Part shown: in pieces, positions 18,428 through 26,998 of the stretch
Layout: each line of letters opens with the position of its first letter
Numbering within the stretch: position 1 is the stretch's first letter
Source of the DNA: Sinorhizobium kostiense
GTDB lineage: Bacteria; Pseudomonadota; Alphaproteobacteria; Rhizobiales; Rhizobiaceae
Length of the DNA stretch: 64,000 nt
Assembly (NCBI RefSeq): GCF_017874595.1
Contig: NZ_JAGILA010000007.1
Location: 186,001-250,000 of the forward strand
Reading direction: 5' to 3'
Notes under the pieces: generated by a model
Told to the model about the DNA's origin: nothing
Database searches by the model: none
Seen by the model: the letters and a program-made list of their open reading frames with translations, nothing else
Position numbers and translations under genes: made by a program

Positions 18428-18864
18428 TGCCTGCAGTTCAGACCACTTATAGCGCCCAGTACGCGCGCTGGGTCGAGGGCATGAACCTCAACATGGAGCC
18501 TTCCGATGTCGTCACGCGCCTTGCGGAGGACGTCGAGGGCATCGGCTTCGGCAAGGTCTGCGTTCAGGGCACGGCCGACAATCAGGTCGTCGACTCCGAA
18601 GCGACCGCCAAGTTCGTCGGCATCGCCGTGCTCGACACGACCCGGCCTACCGGCAAGTACGAGCAGTACGAGAACGTCGCCGTCATGAAGAAGGGCGTCA
18701 TTGTCGTCACGGCCTCCGAAGCCGTCGCTGTCGGTGATCCCGTCTACTACACACCGGCGACCGGCGTCCTTTCGAAAACGTCGACGTCGAACACCCTCAT
18801 CCCGAATGCGACCTGGGATACCAGCACCGCCGGTGCCGGTCTCGCAGCTCTCCGCCTTGGCTAA
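18427..18864 (+). CDS. DUF2190-like phage capsid decoration/cement protein
   Basis: This 145-residue protein (MPAVQTTYSAQYARWVEGMNLNMEPSDVVTRLAED...) has the beta-rich layout of head-decoration proteins, with VGIAVLDTTRPTGKYEQYENVAVMKKGVIVVTA and GDPVYYTPATGVLSK. It starts in a TGATG overlap with DUF2213 and precedes the major capsid fragment, the normal order of phage head modules. It appears undamaged but is useless for particles without portal and capsid. Confidence 0.7.
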   Translation: MPAVQTTYSAQYARWVEGMNLNMEPSDVVTRLAEDVEGIGFGKVCVQGTADNQVVDSEATAKFVGIAVLDTTRPTGKYEQYENVAVMKKGVIVVTASEAVAVGDPVYYTPATGVLSKTSTSNTLIPNATWDTSTAGAGLAALRLG

Positions 18865-18879
18865 CCAGGAGCGATCTCG

Positions 18880-19332
18880 ATGAACGCAATTATCACTCAG
18901 GACGCTCAGCAGGTCGCGATGAGCTTTCTTATACGTCAGGCCTCTCTGATCGAGCCAACGGTCTATGCGATGAAGTACCAGGAGATCCAGTACGCCCAGC
19001 TGATCCCGGTCGACACCTCGGCGCCGGAATGGATTCAGTCGGTCACGTACTTCTCCATGGACTCGGTCGGTCAGGCGCAGTGGTTCAGCGGCCTTGCACA
19101 TGACGTGCCGAAGGTCGAACTGACCCGCGAAAAATTCGAGACGACGGTCAGCATGGCCGCGATCGGCTATGGCTACACGCTCGAGCTCACGACTGCACGC
19201 GGGACGACCCGAGTCAAGAAGATCGGAGCGAAGGGACAGGGGAGGGCAATGCACTGGTCGAAAGTGATGGATCTCGTCGACGAAATCCGCGTCGCCGAGG
19301 GACAGGAACCGCTCAAAAGGAGGGCTGCCTGA
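18880..19332 (+). pseudogene. DUF2184 major capsid N-terminus fused to unrelated tail
   Basis: Residues 1 to about 103 match DUF2184 capsid proteins (IEPTVYAMKYQEIQYAQLIPVDTSAPEWIQSVTYFSMDSVGQA, ending AAIGYGYTLEL). A full capsid is about 300 residues. After about position 19188 the frame continues for 47 residues (TTARGTTRVKKIGAKGQG...) that do not resemble capsid sequence, so an internal deletion has joined two genes in frame. The hybrid is not expected to assemble. Confidence 0.75.
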
Positions 19333-19361
19333 CATGCCGACGTACATCCTTTTGCTCTCTC

Positions 19362-19640
19362 TTGCTGCGCGAGCTGCTCGAGGAGATCGAGACGAACTCG
19401 CCGGCGGTGAACCTGAAGCGGAAAGGCGTGGTCTTTACGGAGCCGTTCCTGGTCGCGGACGTCGAGTATCGCGCCTGGACCGAGGATGGGAAGCTACGGC
19501 ATCCCTCGTTCAAGGGGATCAGGGAGCGGGCTGACGACGCCACGGTGTTTGAACTCGCTGAGTATTGCTTTCGATCTCTGTGGAGCGAAAACCAATTTTG
19601 CAGAAACGGAAGCTTGCGCCAGCTGATACATCATCGCTAA
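19362..19640 (+). pseudogene. ATP-dependent DNA ligase (LigD-type) C-terminal fragment
   Basis: Residues NLKRKGVVFTEPFLVADVEYRAWTEDGKLRHPSFKGIRE match the OB-fold end of LigD-type ATP-dependent ligases. The nucleotidyltransferase domain is absent, and after the OB region the frame runs into unrelated sequence. The open frame begins at a TTG without ribosome site. It is taken as a remnant carried into or captured by the element. Confidence 0.7.
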
Positions 19641-19675
19641 CTCAACGCTTAGTACGTCACTGAGGGGGGCTTGTG

Positions 19676-20143
19676 ATGACGCTGTATGTTGACGTTGCCA
19701 GGTTGAAGGCGGTGTGGACCCAAACGACGATCCCAGTCGTGATGAGGTTAGGTATAGGTAGGCCGTTGTCCGTTCGGCTTCCCTTCGCAGAGGGGAACGG
19801 CGAGTGGTTGAAAATGGGGAGACGCCGTGATCCCAAATGGAATTCAAATGACAGGTTTTGGGAGCTGCCGAAGGCGTGGCTCAATACTATCGTCGACAGA
19901 TCGCTGGATCGCTATGGAAGCGTGTATGTCATCCAGCCCTACCAAGAACAAGAGAAATGCTCTCCTGCGTGCATGAATGCGCAGGGACATGAGTGCCAGT
20001 GCTCATGCATGGGCGCTAACCACGGGGCCGGTAACGACGGCAGTTGGTTCGAAGTGTCGGATGCATTCGCCTGCAGGTGGAACGAATACACTATTGCCTG
20101 TCGCCTCATGAAACGTCTGCGTGCTCTCCCCGGGGAAGCGTGA
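19676..20143 (+). CDS. Cys-rich cargo protein of unknown function
   Basis: This 155-residue protein starts at ATG 19676 behind GAGGGGGG. The N-terminal half is alpha/beta (LRLGIGRPLSVRLPFAEGNGEWLKMGRRRDPKWNSNDRFWELPKAWLN). The centre has a dense motif CSPACMNAQGHECQCSC followed by MGANHG, giving five Cys and one His in 17 residues and suggesting metal binding. The GC content is lower than in the surrounding chromosome. It precedes the zinc-ribbon/HEPN gene by 121 bases on the same strand. Similar Cys patterns occur in uncharacterised proteins of mobile elements; function unknown. Confidence 0.65.
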   Translation: MTLYVDVARLKAVWTQTTIPVVMRLGIGRPLSVRLPFAEGNGEWLKMGRRRDPKWNSNDRFWELPKAWLNTIVDRSLDRYGSVYVIQPYQEQEKCSPACMNAQGHECQCSCMGANHGAGNDGSWFEVSDAFACRWNEYTIACRLMKRLRALPGEA

Positions 20144-20264
20144 GGTTCGCCAAGAGACGCGAATGATTGATTGCCGTTGCGCCGGACTTCCGCGCGCTCC
20201 TCTCCTCTCAGGACCTAGCAGACTCGCGTCCACTATCCTATCGTTGTGAAAGAGGGCGGGTTCG

Positions 20265-21146
20265 ATGATCAGAGAAGAATTTCAGCTATTGCTGCAGTGT
20301 CCGGTGTGTGGTGTGCCTTGCGAGGCGTGGCCTGAAAGGATGCCTGTTGCTATCTCGGATGTCGAGGGGGAGGCGGACATAACCGGGGAGTTTGAGATCG
20401 AATGCGATGAATGCGGCCAAACCACCGACGTTACTGTCACAGCGCATCTGCTGGGTTGGACGGCACATGTGTCAGGGAATCCCAGCCACGAAGTCCAGGT
20501 CAATCACTATGACTACGGTGATGACCAGTGGCTCGAAGACTTAGAGCCGGAGCCTCACCCGTACACCAATTATCGAGCCGCGATCTCCGAGTGGCATTCG
20601 TTACTCAAAGAGCTTGGAGAAGCTGGGGATGCATCGGGAAGAAACCGAATGCTGTTGGTTCAGCTGTTCTCGATCTTGGAAGCATATTTGTCCGATGCTG
20701 TTATCTCGCTGGTGTACAACAACTCTGAGATCTTGAACGCTATCGTGGCATGGCATCCTGAACTGAAGGAGGAGAAAGTCTCCTTAGCCTCCGTAGCAGC
20801 CAACCCTCACCTTGTTCGAGATACAATTGTCTCCAGACTTCGGAAAACTCAGTTTCATCGCTTTGAGCATGTCAACGGAATGCTTCGCGCTGCGATCCGA
20901 CACCCGATACTTCCCGCTGACAAGGAGACTAGGGGTGAGGTGCTAAGGGCAGCAAAGATACGTCACGATTGCGTCCACAGGAATGGCCGCGATCAAGAGG
21001 GAAATTTAGTTACCGGGATTACGGGCCGCTATCTCTGGGATTTGGCAGGCGTCTTCGATGATATGGTGAATAAGTTGCATCGACGCATTGAGGAGGAAGA
21101 GGATTCGAGACGGATCGCTCTTCTAGAGCAAAACGAGATATGGTGA
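20265..21146 (+). CDS. Zinc-ribbon protein with HEPN-like C-terminal domain
   Basis: This 293-residue protein starts behind AGAGGGCGGG. The N-terminus has a four-Cys zinc ribbon: C12-x2-C15 (CPVCGVPC) and C47-x2-C50 (CDECGQ). After an acidic linker a helical domain (about 105-285) contains R233-HDCV-H238, the R-x4-H catalytic motif of HEPN ribonuclease domains, within AAKIRHDCVHRNG. HEPN proteins act in toxin-antitoxin, abortive-infection and other defence systems. It is the last gene before attR. Nuclease activity is an inference from one motif; a non-catalytic HEPN-like adaptor is possible. Confidence 0.7.
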   Translation: MIREEFQLLLQCPVCGVPCEAWPERMPVAISDVEGEADITGEFEIECDECGQTTDVTVTAHLLGWTAHVSGNPSHEVQVNHYDYGDDQWLEDLEPEPHPYTNYRAAISEWHSLLKELGEAGDASGRNRMLLVQLFSILEAYLSDAVISLVYNNSEILNAIVAWHPELKEEKVSLASVAANPHLVRDTIVSRLRKTQFHRFEHVNGMLRAAIRHPILPADKETRGEVLRAAKIRHDCVHRNGRDQEGNLVTGITGRYLWDLAGVFDDMVNKLHRRIEEEEDSRRIALLEQNEIW

Positions 21147-21314
21147 CGCTCTGCGCGATGACATCCAGCCACCCTCACGAGCACTCCGGTGCGGCGGCCG
21201 GGCGGCAATAGCCGGGGTGGGAGCCGTTTACATCGCTCCCGGATTCGATAATCATTTTCGGGGTGAGGATTGTAAACCGATCGCCTGAATAGCCTGGAAA
21301 TACTGAATCGCATT

Positions 21315-21364
21315 CCTGCCTTCTAAGCAGGTTGTCGTTGGTTCGAGTCCAACAGGGGTCGCCA
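21315..21364 (+). repeat. Attachment-site repeat attR
   Basis: Exact second copy of the 50-base tRNA-Arg 3' segment at 14609-14658. No 5' tRNA half adjoins it, so it is a displaced att repeat, not a tRNA gene. Confidence 0.92.
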
Positions 21365-21457
21365 TCTAACCTATTGATTTAACGATCTCCGAAAGATACC
21401 GCAGTTTCGCGAGTAACTCGCGGGAGGGGGCAGCAATGCCGACCCACATCAGTCCAC

Positions 21458-22069
21458 TCATTTCGGGCGGGCGCTGCCCTCATACATGAACGTCATCGGC
21501 TTCGGTCCCCGCATATACCCGGTTTCAATGTGATCGATGCCAAAGCCCGCATCCTCTATCATCGACCGAATCGGGCGGTTGAGATGGCAGCCGCCGCTGA
21601 TGCGCCGCCAGATAGGCGTAAGGCTGTCCTGCCACCACCGTACACCTCGGTCGGGCGACAGGCCGTGTTCGACGAACAAGAGCCGCCCATTCGGTTTCAG
21701 GACTCGGCGCATTTCCGAGAGCGCAACGGCCGATCCTGGAATCGTGCACAATGTCCAGGTCGTTACGACCACGTCCACACTGCGGTCGTCGAGCGGGATG
21801 GCTTCCGCGGACGCCTCGATGAAATTCACGTGTATCCCGGAATTTTCAACGCGACGCGCCATGGCGAGCAGGTTTGGGTCAGGCTCGAGTGCCAGAATTT
21901 CCCGCACTCGTGGACGGTAGAACGGCAGGTTCAGGCCCGAACCGCAGCCGATCTCAAGTACGCGGCCCTCTGCAGCGCCGATCACGCGCTCGCGATAGGG
22001 GTGCAGGCGTTCGTTGCGCATCGACCGATCGCAGAGCCTAGGCAGGATGACGTAACTGTAGATACCCAT
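21458..22069 (-). CDS. Class I SAM-dependent methyltransferase
   Basis: This 203-residue protein carries methyltransferase motif I (VLEIGCGSGLNLPFY), acidic motif II (LALEPDPNLL), motif post-I (AIPLDDRSVDVVVTTWTLCTI) and motif III-like VLKPNGRLLFVEHG. It fits the Methyltransf_11/UbiE-like phospholipid or small-molecule group. ATG 22069 is preceded by GGAGAAGCG; an upstream in-frame start at 22084 is less well placed. The gene is just outside attR and belongs to the chromosome. Substrate unknown. Confidence 0.82.
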   Translation of the reverse strand: MGIYSYVILPRLCDRSMRNERLHPYRERVIGAAEGRVLEIGCGSGLNLPFYRPRVREILALEPDPNLLAMARRVENSGIHVNFIEASAEAIPLDDRSVDVVVTTWTLCTIPGSAVALSEMRRVLKPNGRLLFVEHGLSPDRGVRWWQDSLTPIWRRISGGCHLNRPIRSMIEDAGFGIDHIETGYMRGPKPMTFMYEGSARPK

Positions 22070-22315
22070 GGATCGCTTCTCCACCAGGAGTCTCGGCCAG
22101 CCCTAGATACCTCAAAATAGGAAGGGATTCACCTAAAGTGTGGTGATGAAATCAAAGCGCTAAAACGCTTTTAAACAATACAACAAGTGGTTGTTTATAG
22201 TGGAGGATTCCGGCCCGGGATTTCTCGTGCCGACAGCTTCCGTGATCGGCTGCCCCGATGGCAATGTGACGGATTCGTGATAGTTTTGCGACAGTCGACG
22301 AAAATCCGGTGCCCC

Positions 22316-23026
22316 ATGCACGTCCGGTCCATAGCTCTCCTGCACCATCGAATATTTTTGTTGTCCTGCGTCGTCGCAGCCCTGCTTCTCTTCGGAAGTC
22401 TCACCCAGGACCTGATCCTGCTTTCAGGCACGAGCGCGGCTTCTTCCGACAAGATATGGCTGCTCGACGTCGATTCCGAGGTCAGCGCTTTCACCTGGCT
22501 TTCGGTTGTAACCACATTTGCCGCGGCCTGGCTGCTGTTCGGGATCGCCGCCGCGGCGAGCACGCGCCGCAGCCGGTTCAAGTGGCACTGGTACTTTCTC
22601 AGCGCCCTTTTTCTGCTGGTATCATTCGATGAGTTCGCGGGAATTCACGAGAAGATAAGTAGTGCACTGGCGTCGAGGATCGACAATACCGGTTTGCTGT
22701 ATTTCGCCTGGGCCGCGCCAGCCGGTGTTCTCAGCCTGCTTGGGCTTGCTGCCTTCGTCCCGTTCATCCGGTCGTTTCCTCCGCGACTTGCGCTGCTCCT
22801 GGTGTTGTCCGCGGTAGCTTTTCTTGGCGGCGCCGTCGGGGTCGAGATGATTGGCGGCAGTGTCGCGGAGTTGCAGGGCATGCAGACCGTTCGTTATCGG
22901 ATGCTGACGAATCTCGAGGAGGGCCTCGAAATCGCCGGCGTGCTCATCTTCATTTACGTCCTGCTTTCCTATCAGGAAAGCAGGGATGCCGTGGATAGCT
23001 CCGGTGCGATGGCGCGCTCGCCTTGA
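22316..23026 (+). CDS. Integral membrane protein of unknown function
   Basis: This 236-residue protein has about six hydrophobic segments, including LLSCVVAALLLFGSL, WLSVVTTFAAAWLLFGIAA, WYFLSALFLLVSFDEFAGIHE, APAGVLSLLGLAAFVPFI, LALLLVLSAVAFLGGAVG and ILIFIYVLLSY. A charged SFDEFAGIHEKIS segment in the third helix and GVEMIGGS in the fifth are the most distinctive features and resemble uncharacterised multispanning proteins. The start MHVRSIALLHHR is preferred to longer upstream options, which code for polar, unconserved sequence. Confidence 0.65.
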   Translation: MHVRSIALLHHRIFLLSCVVAALLLFGSLTQDLILLSGTSAASSDKIWLLDVDSEVSAFTWLSVVTTFAAAWLLFGIAAAASTRRSRFKWHWYFLSALFLLVSFDEFAGIHEKISSALASRIDNTGLLYFAWAAPAGVLSLLGLAAFVPFIRSFPPRLALLLVLSAVAFLGGAVGVEMIGGSVAELQGMQTVRYRMLTNLEEGLEIAGVLIFIYVLLSYQESRDAVDSSGAMARSP

Positions 23027-23051
23027 TCACTCTTGCATCCGGCGTCGATCA

Positions 23052-23315
23052 TCATTCCTTCTTCGGCGGCGTCCGCCGCTCCAGCAATTGCTCGAATATC
23101 TCGGTCTGTCTCTCGGCGGCGGCACGGATTGCCGCCAGTTGATCGAGCATCGCGCCGAAGGCGACCAGAAGCAGGCCGCTGGCGATCGCCGGAAACGCCC
23201 AGGGCAGGATGGCAAGCAGGCTGTCGACATCGCGCGCCGGTACCAATGTCATCAGGACGAGGAGAAGCGTGCCGATCGCGATCGCGCCACCGAGAAACTC
23301 CAGAAATTTTCCCAT
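23052..23315 (-). CDS. Small two-helix membrane protein
   Basis: This 87-residue protein has two transmembrane helices (FLGGAIAIGTLLLVLMTLV and WAFPAIASGLLLVAFGAML) and a basic, helical cytoplasmic tail (AERQTEIFEQLLERRTPPKKE). The start has a very strong GGAGGGGGAG site. Function unknown; it lies convergent to the preceding membrane protein gene. Confidence 0.7.
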   Translation of the reverse strand: MGKFLEFLGGAIAIGTLLLVLMTLVPARDVDSLLAILPWAFPAIASGLLLVAFGAMLDQLAAIRAAAERQTEIFEQLLERRTPPKKE

Positions 23316-23379
23316 CCTTGCTCCCCCTCCGGCGGCCGTGGTGAAAACTTCCTGCCATTCTGCCCGCTAGCGGCCGCAG

Positions 23380-23403
23380 AAAAAACCCCGGCGCTGGCCG
23401 GGG
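23380..23403 (-). terminator. Intrinsic terminator of the Omp gene
   Basis: On the minus strand CCCCGGC-cagc-GCCGGGG is followed by six T residues, a textbook rho-independent terminator 28 bases after the porin-like gene. Confidence 0.87.
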
Positions 23404-23430
23404 TCGTCGATCGAATGCAACGGAAAGCAA

Positions 23431-24081
23431 TCAGAACTTCACGCCGACGCCGATCGTGAACTGGTGTTGGTCGAGATCGACGTTGACGCCGCCGACATCC
23501 TTGTCGCCATAATCATTGTAACGATATTCGGCGCGGCCGAACATGCTGTCGGTGAAGGCGTAATCGACGCCTGCTCCGATGGTCCAGCCGTTGAAGGTTT
23601 CCTTCTCCTTGGGCAAGCCTTCAACGTCGACGAAGCCGCGCGTCACGGCCCAACCGGCGGTTCCATAAAGCAGCGCCCTTTCGGTGAGGCTATAGCCGAT
23701 GCGCCCGCGCACCGATCCGGATACATCTGTGGCCACTTCCGTATCTGCGCCGAAAAGCGTGAAGGTTTCGTCGTTCCAATTGTAACTGACGTCTCCCTCG
23801 ATCCCGACGACCCAATCGCCGATCTGATGATTGTAGCCCGCAAAGGCACCGAAAATGCCGCCATTGAGGCTTTCCGAGGTGCTGTCGCCGGGAACGCTGA
23901 GATCGCTGTTCAGCCATCCGCCTCCGCCCTGGAGGCCGACATAGCCCCCCGTCCATACGAATGTGGGCACGGTTTCGATGGCCGTTGGAGCGGGCTCCGG
24001 CGCTTCGCTGATGTCCGCAGCATAGGACGTTCCTACGAGCATCGAGGCGCCGAAAATAGCAACAAGCACGTTTCTGATCAT
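23431..24081 (-). CDS. Omp25/31-type outer-membrane beta-barrel protein
   Basis: A 216-residue protein with a signal peptide cleaved after SYA (mature start ADISEAPEP) and an eight-strand barrel: FVWTGGYVGLQGGGGW, GIFGAFAGYNHQIGDWVVGIEGDVSYNW, RGRIGYSLTERALLYGTAGWAV, and a C-terminal strand HQFTIGVGVKF ending in Phe, the BAM recognition residue. This is the Brucella/Rhizobium Omp25/Omp31 family. ATG 24081 is used, 8 bases after AGGAGG; a GTG one codon earlier is also possible. It is monocistronic, with its own terminator. Confidence 0.9.
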   Translation of the reverse strand: MIRNVLVAIFGASMLVGTSYAADISEAPEPAPTAIETVPTFVWTGGYVGLQGGGGWLNSDLSVPGDSTSESLNGGIFGAFAGYNHQIGDWVVGIEGDVSYNWNDETFTLFGADTEVATDVSGSVRGRIGYSLTERALLYGTAGWAVTRGFVDVEGLPKEKETFNGWTIGAGVDYAFTDSMFGRAEYRYNDYGDKDVGGVNVDLDQHQFTIGVGVKF

Positions 24082-24474
24082 CACAGATGCCTCCTGTTGT
24101 CGATCCGCAGAATAACAACTGTTCTACAGCGCCGCGCGTCTTATCAGACGCGCAAACGTGGCTGCAGCACTTAGCTGCTTGTCCTTCTCCGTAAATCGAG
24201 GTCGATTTAAGAAGACATGCGAGTAGGGGGAGTCTGCCCGAAATTCTCGCTTTTGCGAATCACTTGCTCTTACAGGCAAGAAAGAAAAAGGGGAACAACA
24301 AAAAAAGCAGGCCGGCGGAAGGTTTTCCGGCCGGCCCGTCCCGAAATTGCGGAAAGGGGAACGTCTCTCGGCGCGCGGCAGATGCCTTGCCGAGAGAGAT
24401 CGATTGCCACTCGATAATGCCCGAAGGACGCTTTCCAAGTTGACAAACTTCGTAAGATTTTTGACGTTCTGCGC
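24082..24474. other. Intergenic region between divergent omp and glxA-type genes
   Basis: About 390 bases without a convincing gene. It contains palindromic repeat copy B at 24125-24166, an A-rich stretch near 24286-24306, and presumably the promoters of both flanking genes. No clear operator was recognised. Confidence 0.6.
24125..24166. repeat. Rhizobial palindromic repeat, copy B
   Basis: Reverse orientation of the element at 10413-10453: TACAGCGCCGCGCGTC-ttatca-GACGCGC at 24125 and on, ending GCTGCAGC. The core dyad GCGCGTC/GACGCGC is perfect. Confidence 0.75.
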
Positions 24475-25473
24475 ATGTCGGCAAGTGCAGAAAGAGTTGC
24501 TCCGATCGAAGTCGCGGTGGTCGTTCTGCCCGAATCTTCGATCATGTCGCTTGCCTCGGTGCTCGATCCGATGCGGGCTGCCAATCGCGCTGCTGGCCGG
24601 CAGGTCTTCCGCTGGCGGCTCTTGTCGGGCGAGGGGCAGGCGGTGATGCTCACTTGCGGCATACCCATCGCCGTGGACGGCCGGTTCTCCTCGCCGCTCG
24701 CAGGCGACGTTCTCCTGGTCATCGGCGGTTTCAATCTTGAGCGACATGCCGGCAGGCGCTTTTTCGCGACCTTGCAGGAATGCGCCCGCCATTTCGATAT
24801 CGTTGCCGGGATCGAGTCCGGTTGCTGGCTGCTTGGTCGCTCCGGATTGCTGAACGGCCGCAAGGCTACGGCTCATTGGGAAGAGCTCGAGGACTTCGGC
24901 CAAGCCTTCCCGGAGCTGACCGTCATCGGCGACCGCTTCGTCACTGACGGCAAATATTGGACATCGGGCGGCGCGTCGCCCACCTTCGACATGATGCTGC
25001 ATCTGATCACCGAGAGGCTGGGCCCGGCTCTGGCGCTCGATGTCGCGAGCATTTTCGTCTACGACCAGATGCACAGCCCCACCGATGTGCAGCCTTTCGT
25101 TTCGCTTGGGCGCCTTGAGGTGCGGGATCCGGAACTGGCCGGCGCGATCAGGCTGATGGAGCGCACGATCGAACGGCCTATGACGATCGCGGCTCTGGCG
25201 CGGCGGCTCGCGGTCTCGCAACGCAAGCTCGAGCAACTCTTCGCCCGCGGCCTTTCGATCAGCCCTGGGGCCTATTACCTGCGCTTGAGATTGCAGGTCG
25301 CCCACCGGCTGGTGCGGGATTCCGGGATTTCGATGCGCGATATAGCATTACGCTGCGGCTTCGACAGCCTCTCCGCTTTCTCGCGCGCCTATAGGCGCGA
25401 ATATGGCGCCAGCCCGCTCAGGATGCGAAGCGCCAACCATGCGGCAAGCCTGTCCAAAGCCATCCACACGTGA
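24475..25473 (+). CDS. GlxA-family transcriptional regulator (DJ-1/PfpI + AraC HTH)
   Basis: This 332-residue regulator has a DJ-1/PfpI-like N-terminal domain (about 10-180), with the loop IESGCWLLGRSGLLNGRKATAHW at the position of the nucleophile elbow, followed by an AraC-type double helix-turn-helix (about 225-320: AALARRLAVSQRKLEQLFARGL and RDIALRCGFDSLSAFSRAYRREYG). Relatives in rhizobia and pseudomonads control choline, carnitine, dimethylglycine or arginine catabolism. No such catabolic gene is adjacent, so its target is unknown. Confidence 0.88.
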   Translation: MSASAERVAPIEVAVVVLPESSIMSLASVLDPMRAANRAAGRQVFRWRLLSGEGQAVMLTCGIPIAVDGRFSSPLAGDVLLVIGGFNLERHAGRRFFATLQECARHFDIVAGIESGCWLLGRSGLLNGRKATAHWEELEDFGQAFPELTVIGDRFVTDGKYWTSGGASPTFDMMLHLITERLGPALALDVASIFVYDQMHSPTDVQPFVSLGRLEVRDPELAGAIRLMERTIERPMTIAALARRLAVSQRKLEQLFARGLSISPGAYYLRLRLQVAHRLVRDSGISMRDIALRCGFDSLSAFSRAYRREYGASPLRMRSANHAASLSKAIHT

Positions 25474-25485
25474 GTTTATTGGCGC

Positions 25486-25791
25486 TCACTTTTGGGCATG
25501 GGATCCGGATGAATCGGCAACCGCACAGGCCTCTTCGAATTCCCTCACGGTCTCTTCCGTGTTGTCCTCGGGCAAAACTGCATCGGCAACGTCTTCCGAA
25601 GCCGCGGCCTGGTCTTCAAAGACGTAGGATTGGATGTAGTAGGCCAATTGTCCCTTCCACACCTTGCGGCCGTCGATCTGGTTGCAGGCGACGGCCGTCT
25701 CGAAATCCGCCTGAAGCTCCTCCATCGTAGCCGAGGTCGGGACGGCAGCCGACGGCGCCATCAACGAGGCGATCAGCAGGGCGGTGAACAT
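25486..25791 (-). CDS. Small exported protein of unknown function
   Basis: This 101-residue protein has a signal peptide (MFTALLIASLMAPSAAVP) followed by a helical domain with two Cys (VACNQIDGRKVWKGQLAYYIQSYVFEDQ...EEACAV) that may form a disulfide. The ATG at 25791 has a GGAGGAG site. It ends 12 bases from the convergent regulator gene. Not recognised. Confidence 0.68.
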   Translation of the reverse strand: MFTALLIASLMAPSAAVPTSATMEELQADFETAVACNQIDGRKVWKGQLAYYIQSYVFEDQAAASEDVADAVLPEDNTEETVREFEEACAVADSSGSHAQK

Positions 25792-25958
25792 TGCGGCACT
25801 CCTCCGGTGGCGGCAACCAGGAAACGGGCCAATGGCTCGGCTGGTTCCCAAGATAGAGAACGGATTTCGCCGCGACGGAAGAGGATTTCTCGTACCCCAA
25901 AGGTTTTATCGAATGGCCGATGTGTATAGGCCACACTGGGGGTCAGGGGAGCGCGGAA

Positions 25959-25987
25959 AAGGCCCTCCGCTCACGCGGAAGGCCCTT
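25959..25987 (-). terminator. Imperfect hairpin after the DUF1236 gene
   Basis: GGCC-c-TCCGC (25961-25970) pairs with GCGGAaGGCC (25975-25984) around a 4-base loop, and on the minus strand the stem is followed by TTTTCC. It lies 20 bases after the DUF1236 stop and probably ends that transcript. Confidence 0.55.
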
Positions 25988-26006
25988 CCATTCTTACCGG
26001 GTGTAA

Positions 26007-26414
26007 TTACTGCACGACCTGGACGACCGTATAGTTCCTGGGGTCGACAATTACGCGCTGCTTGTTGACCACCGCGTAGGCGTAGGCCGGGTTTTCAGGA
26101 ACCGGGGTCAGGACCACATCGCGCGGCAACGGCTTGCCGACTGCGATCTGCTCCTGGATCATCACCGTATCAGCCGGTACCGGCTGTTGCTCCACATAGG
26201 CAATGACCTCTCTCGGCGGAGGAGCAAGTATTGCGCCGGCAGCCAAGCCTACGGCGCCGCCAACCGCTGCGCCAACCGGGCCGCCAACGATAGCGCCGGT
26301 CACTGCTCCGCCTGCTGCGCCGGTGACGGCAGAGTTGTTACGGTCATCCGCAAGTGCGGGTGCGGCAAACATTCCGGCCGCGATCATAGAAGCTACAAAG
26401 ATCTTGGCATTCAT
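26007..26414 (-). CDS. DUF1236 family exported protein
   Basis: A 135-residue protein with a signal peptide (MIAAGMFAAPALA), a glycine-zipper segment (VTGAAGGAVTGAIVGGPVGAAVGGAVGLAAGA) and a C-terminal DUF1236 domain (PRDVVLTPVPENPAYAYAVVNKQRVIVDPRNYTVVQVV). Such proteins are abundant in the rhizobial envelope and of unknown role. The start at 26414 follows AAGGGAG. The glycine zipper may insert into or associate with membrane. Confidence 0.87.
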   Translation of the reverse strand: MNAKIFVASMIAAGMFAAPALADDRNNSAVTGAAGGAVTGAIVGGPVGAAVGGAVGLAAGAILAPPPREVIAYVEQQPVPADTVMIQEQIAVGKPLPRDVVLTPVPENPAYAYAVVNKQRVIVDPRNYTVVQVVQ

Positions 26415-26998
26415 CTGTCGTACTCCCTTGCTACACACGGGCTACAACGTCGCGTGATTTCATTTGTTCCTCATTTTTCTTTCGATAGCGGAAGTATGAC
26501 CTTCGATAACGGAATGTTAATGGCCGAAAATAACTTGTGAATACTGGGGGGTGAGGCAGGCTGTTCTCAACGTTCGCTGAGAGTCGTTGACGGGCAATCA
26601 TGCAGACCTGCGCGGGGCTAGTGGCGCTGGTGGAGTCCATATTCGATAGAAAGCTGTACCTATGTCTCCGAGTCGCCCAGCGCCGCGCCGAGCTCTAAGC
26701 CGCCAAAGAAAAGCTGCGCACCGAGCTTAATGCCTGCGCCGGATCTTCGAAGAGACGCGCATCATGGCGGATTCGATGAGTCCAAGATGCAGTTTCCATG
26801 GTTTTGAGTTCGCAGCGATCCTCGTCCTACCGCTTGGCTTGGGCGGTCGGTGGTCATTCTGAATACCGCATTCGGATTCACTGGCGATGTCGCCAAACCT
26901 GCCTTCAGGTGAAATGCGCCAGTGGGGCTGGCGATAACCTGTGGAACTGGCGCACCTCTGTGATTGTTCTCAGTTTGTTCTTATAATAACTGGCTATC
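26415..26998. other. Gene-poor region
   Basis: About 580 bases without a supportable gene. GC content falls around 26455-26545. Near 26652 the words CTGTACCTATGTCTCCG resemble CTGTTACCTATGTCTCCGG found just after the IS481 remnant at 28427, hinting at another old insertion-sequence scar, but no transposase coding is visible. Confidence 0.5.

Noticed and set aside
21315-21364. Second tRNA-Arg gene
   Set aside because: Only the 3' 50 bases are present; it is the attR repeat.
26640-26800. Possible second insertion-sequence remnant
   Set aside because: Only a 17-base resemblance to the end of the IS481 remnant and no transposase coding were found.
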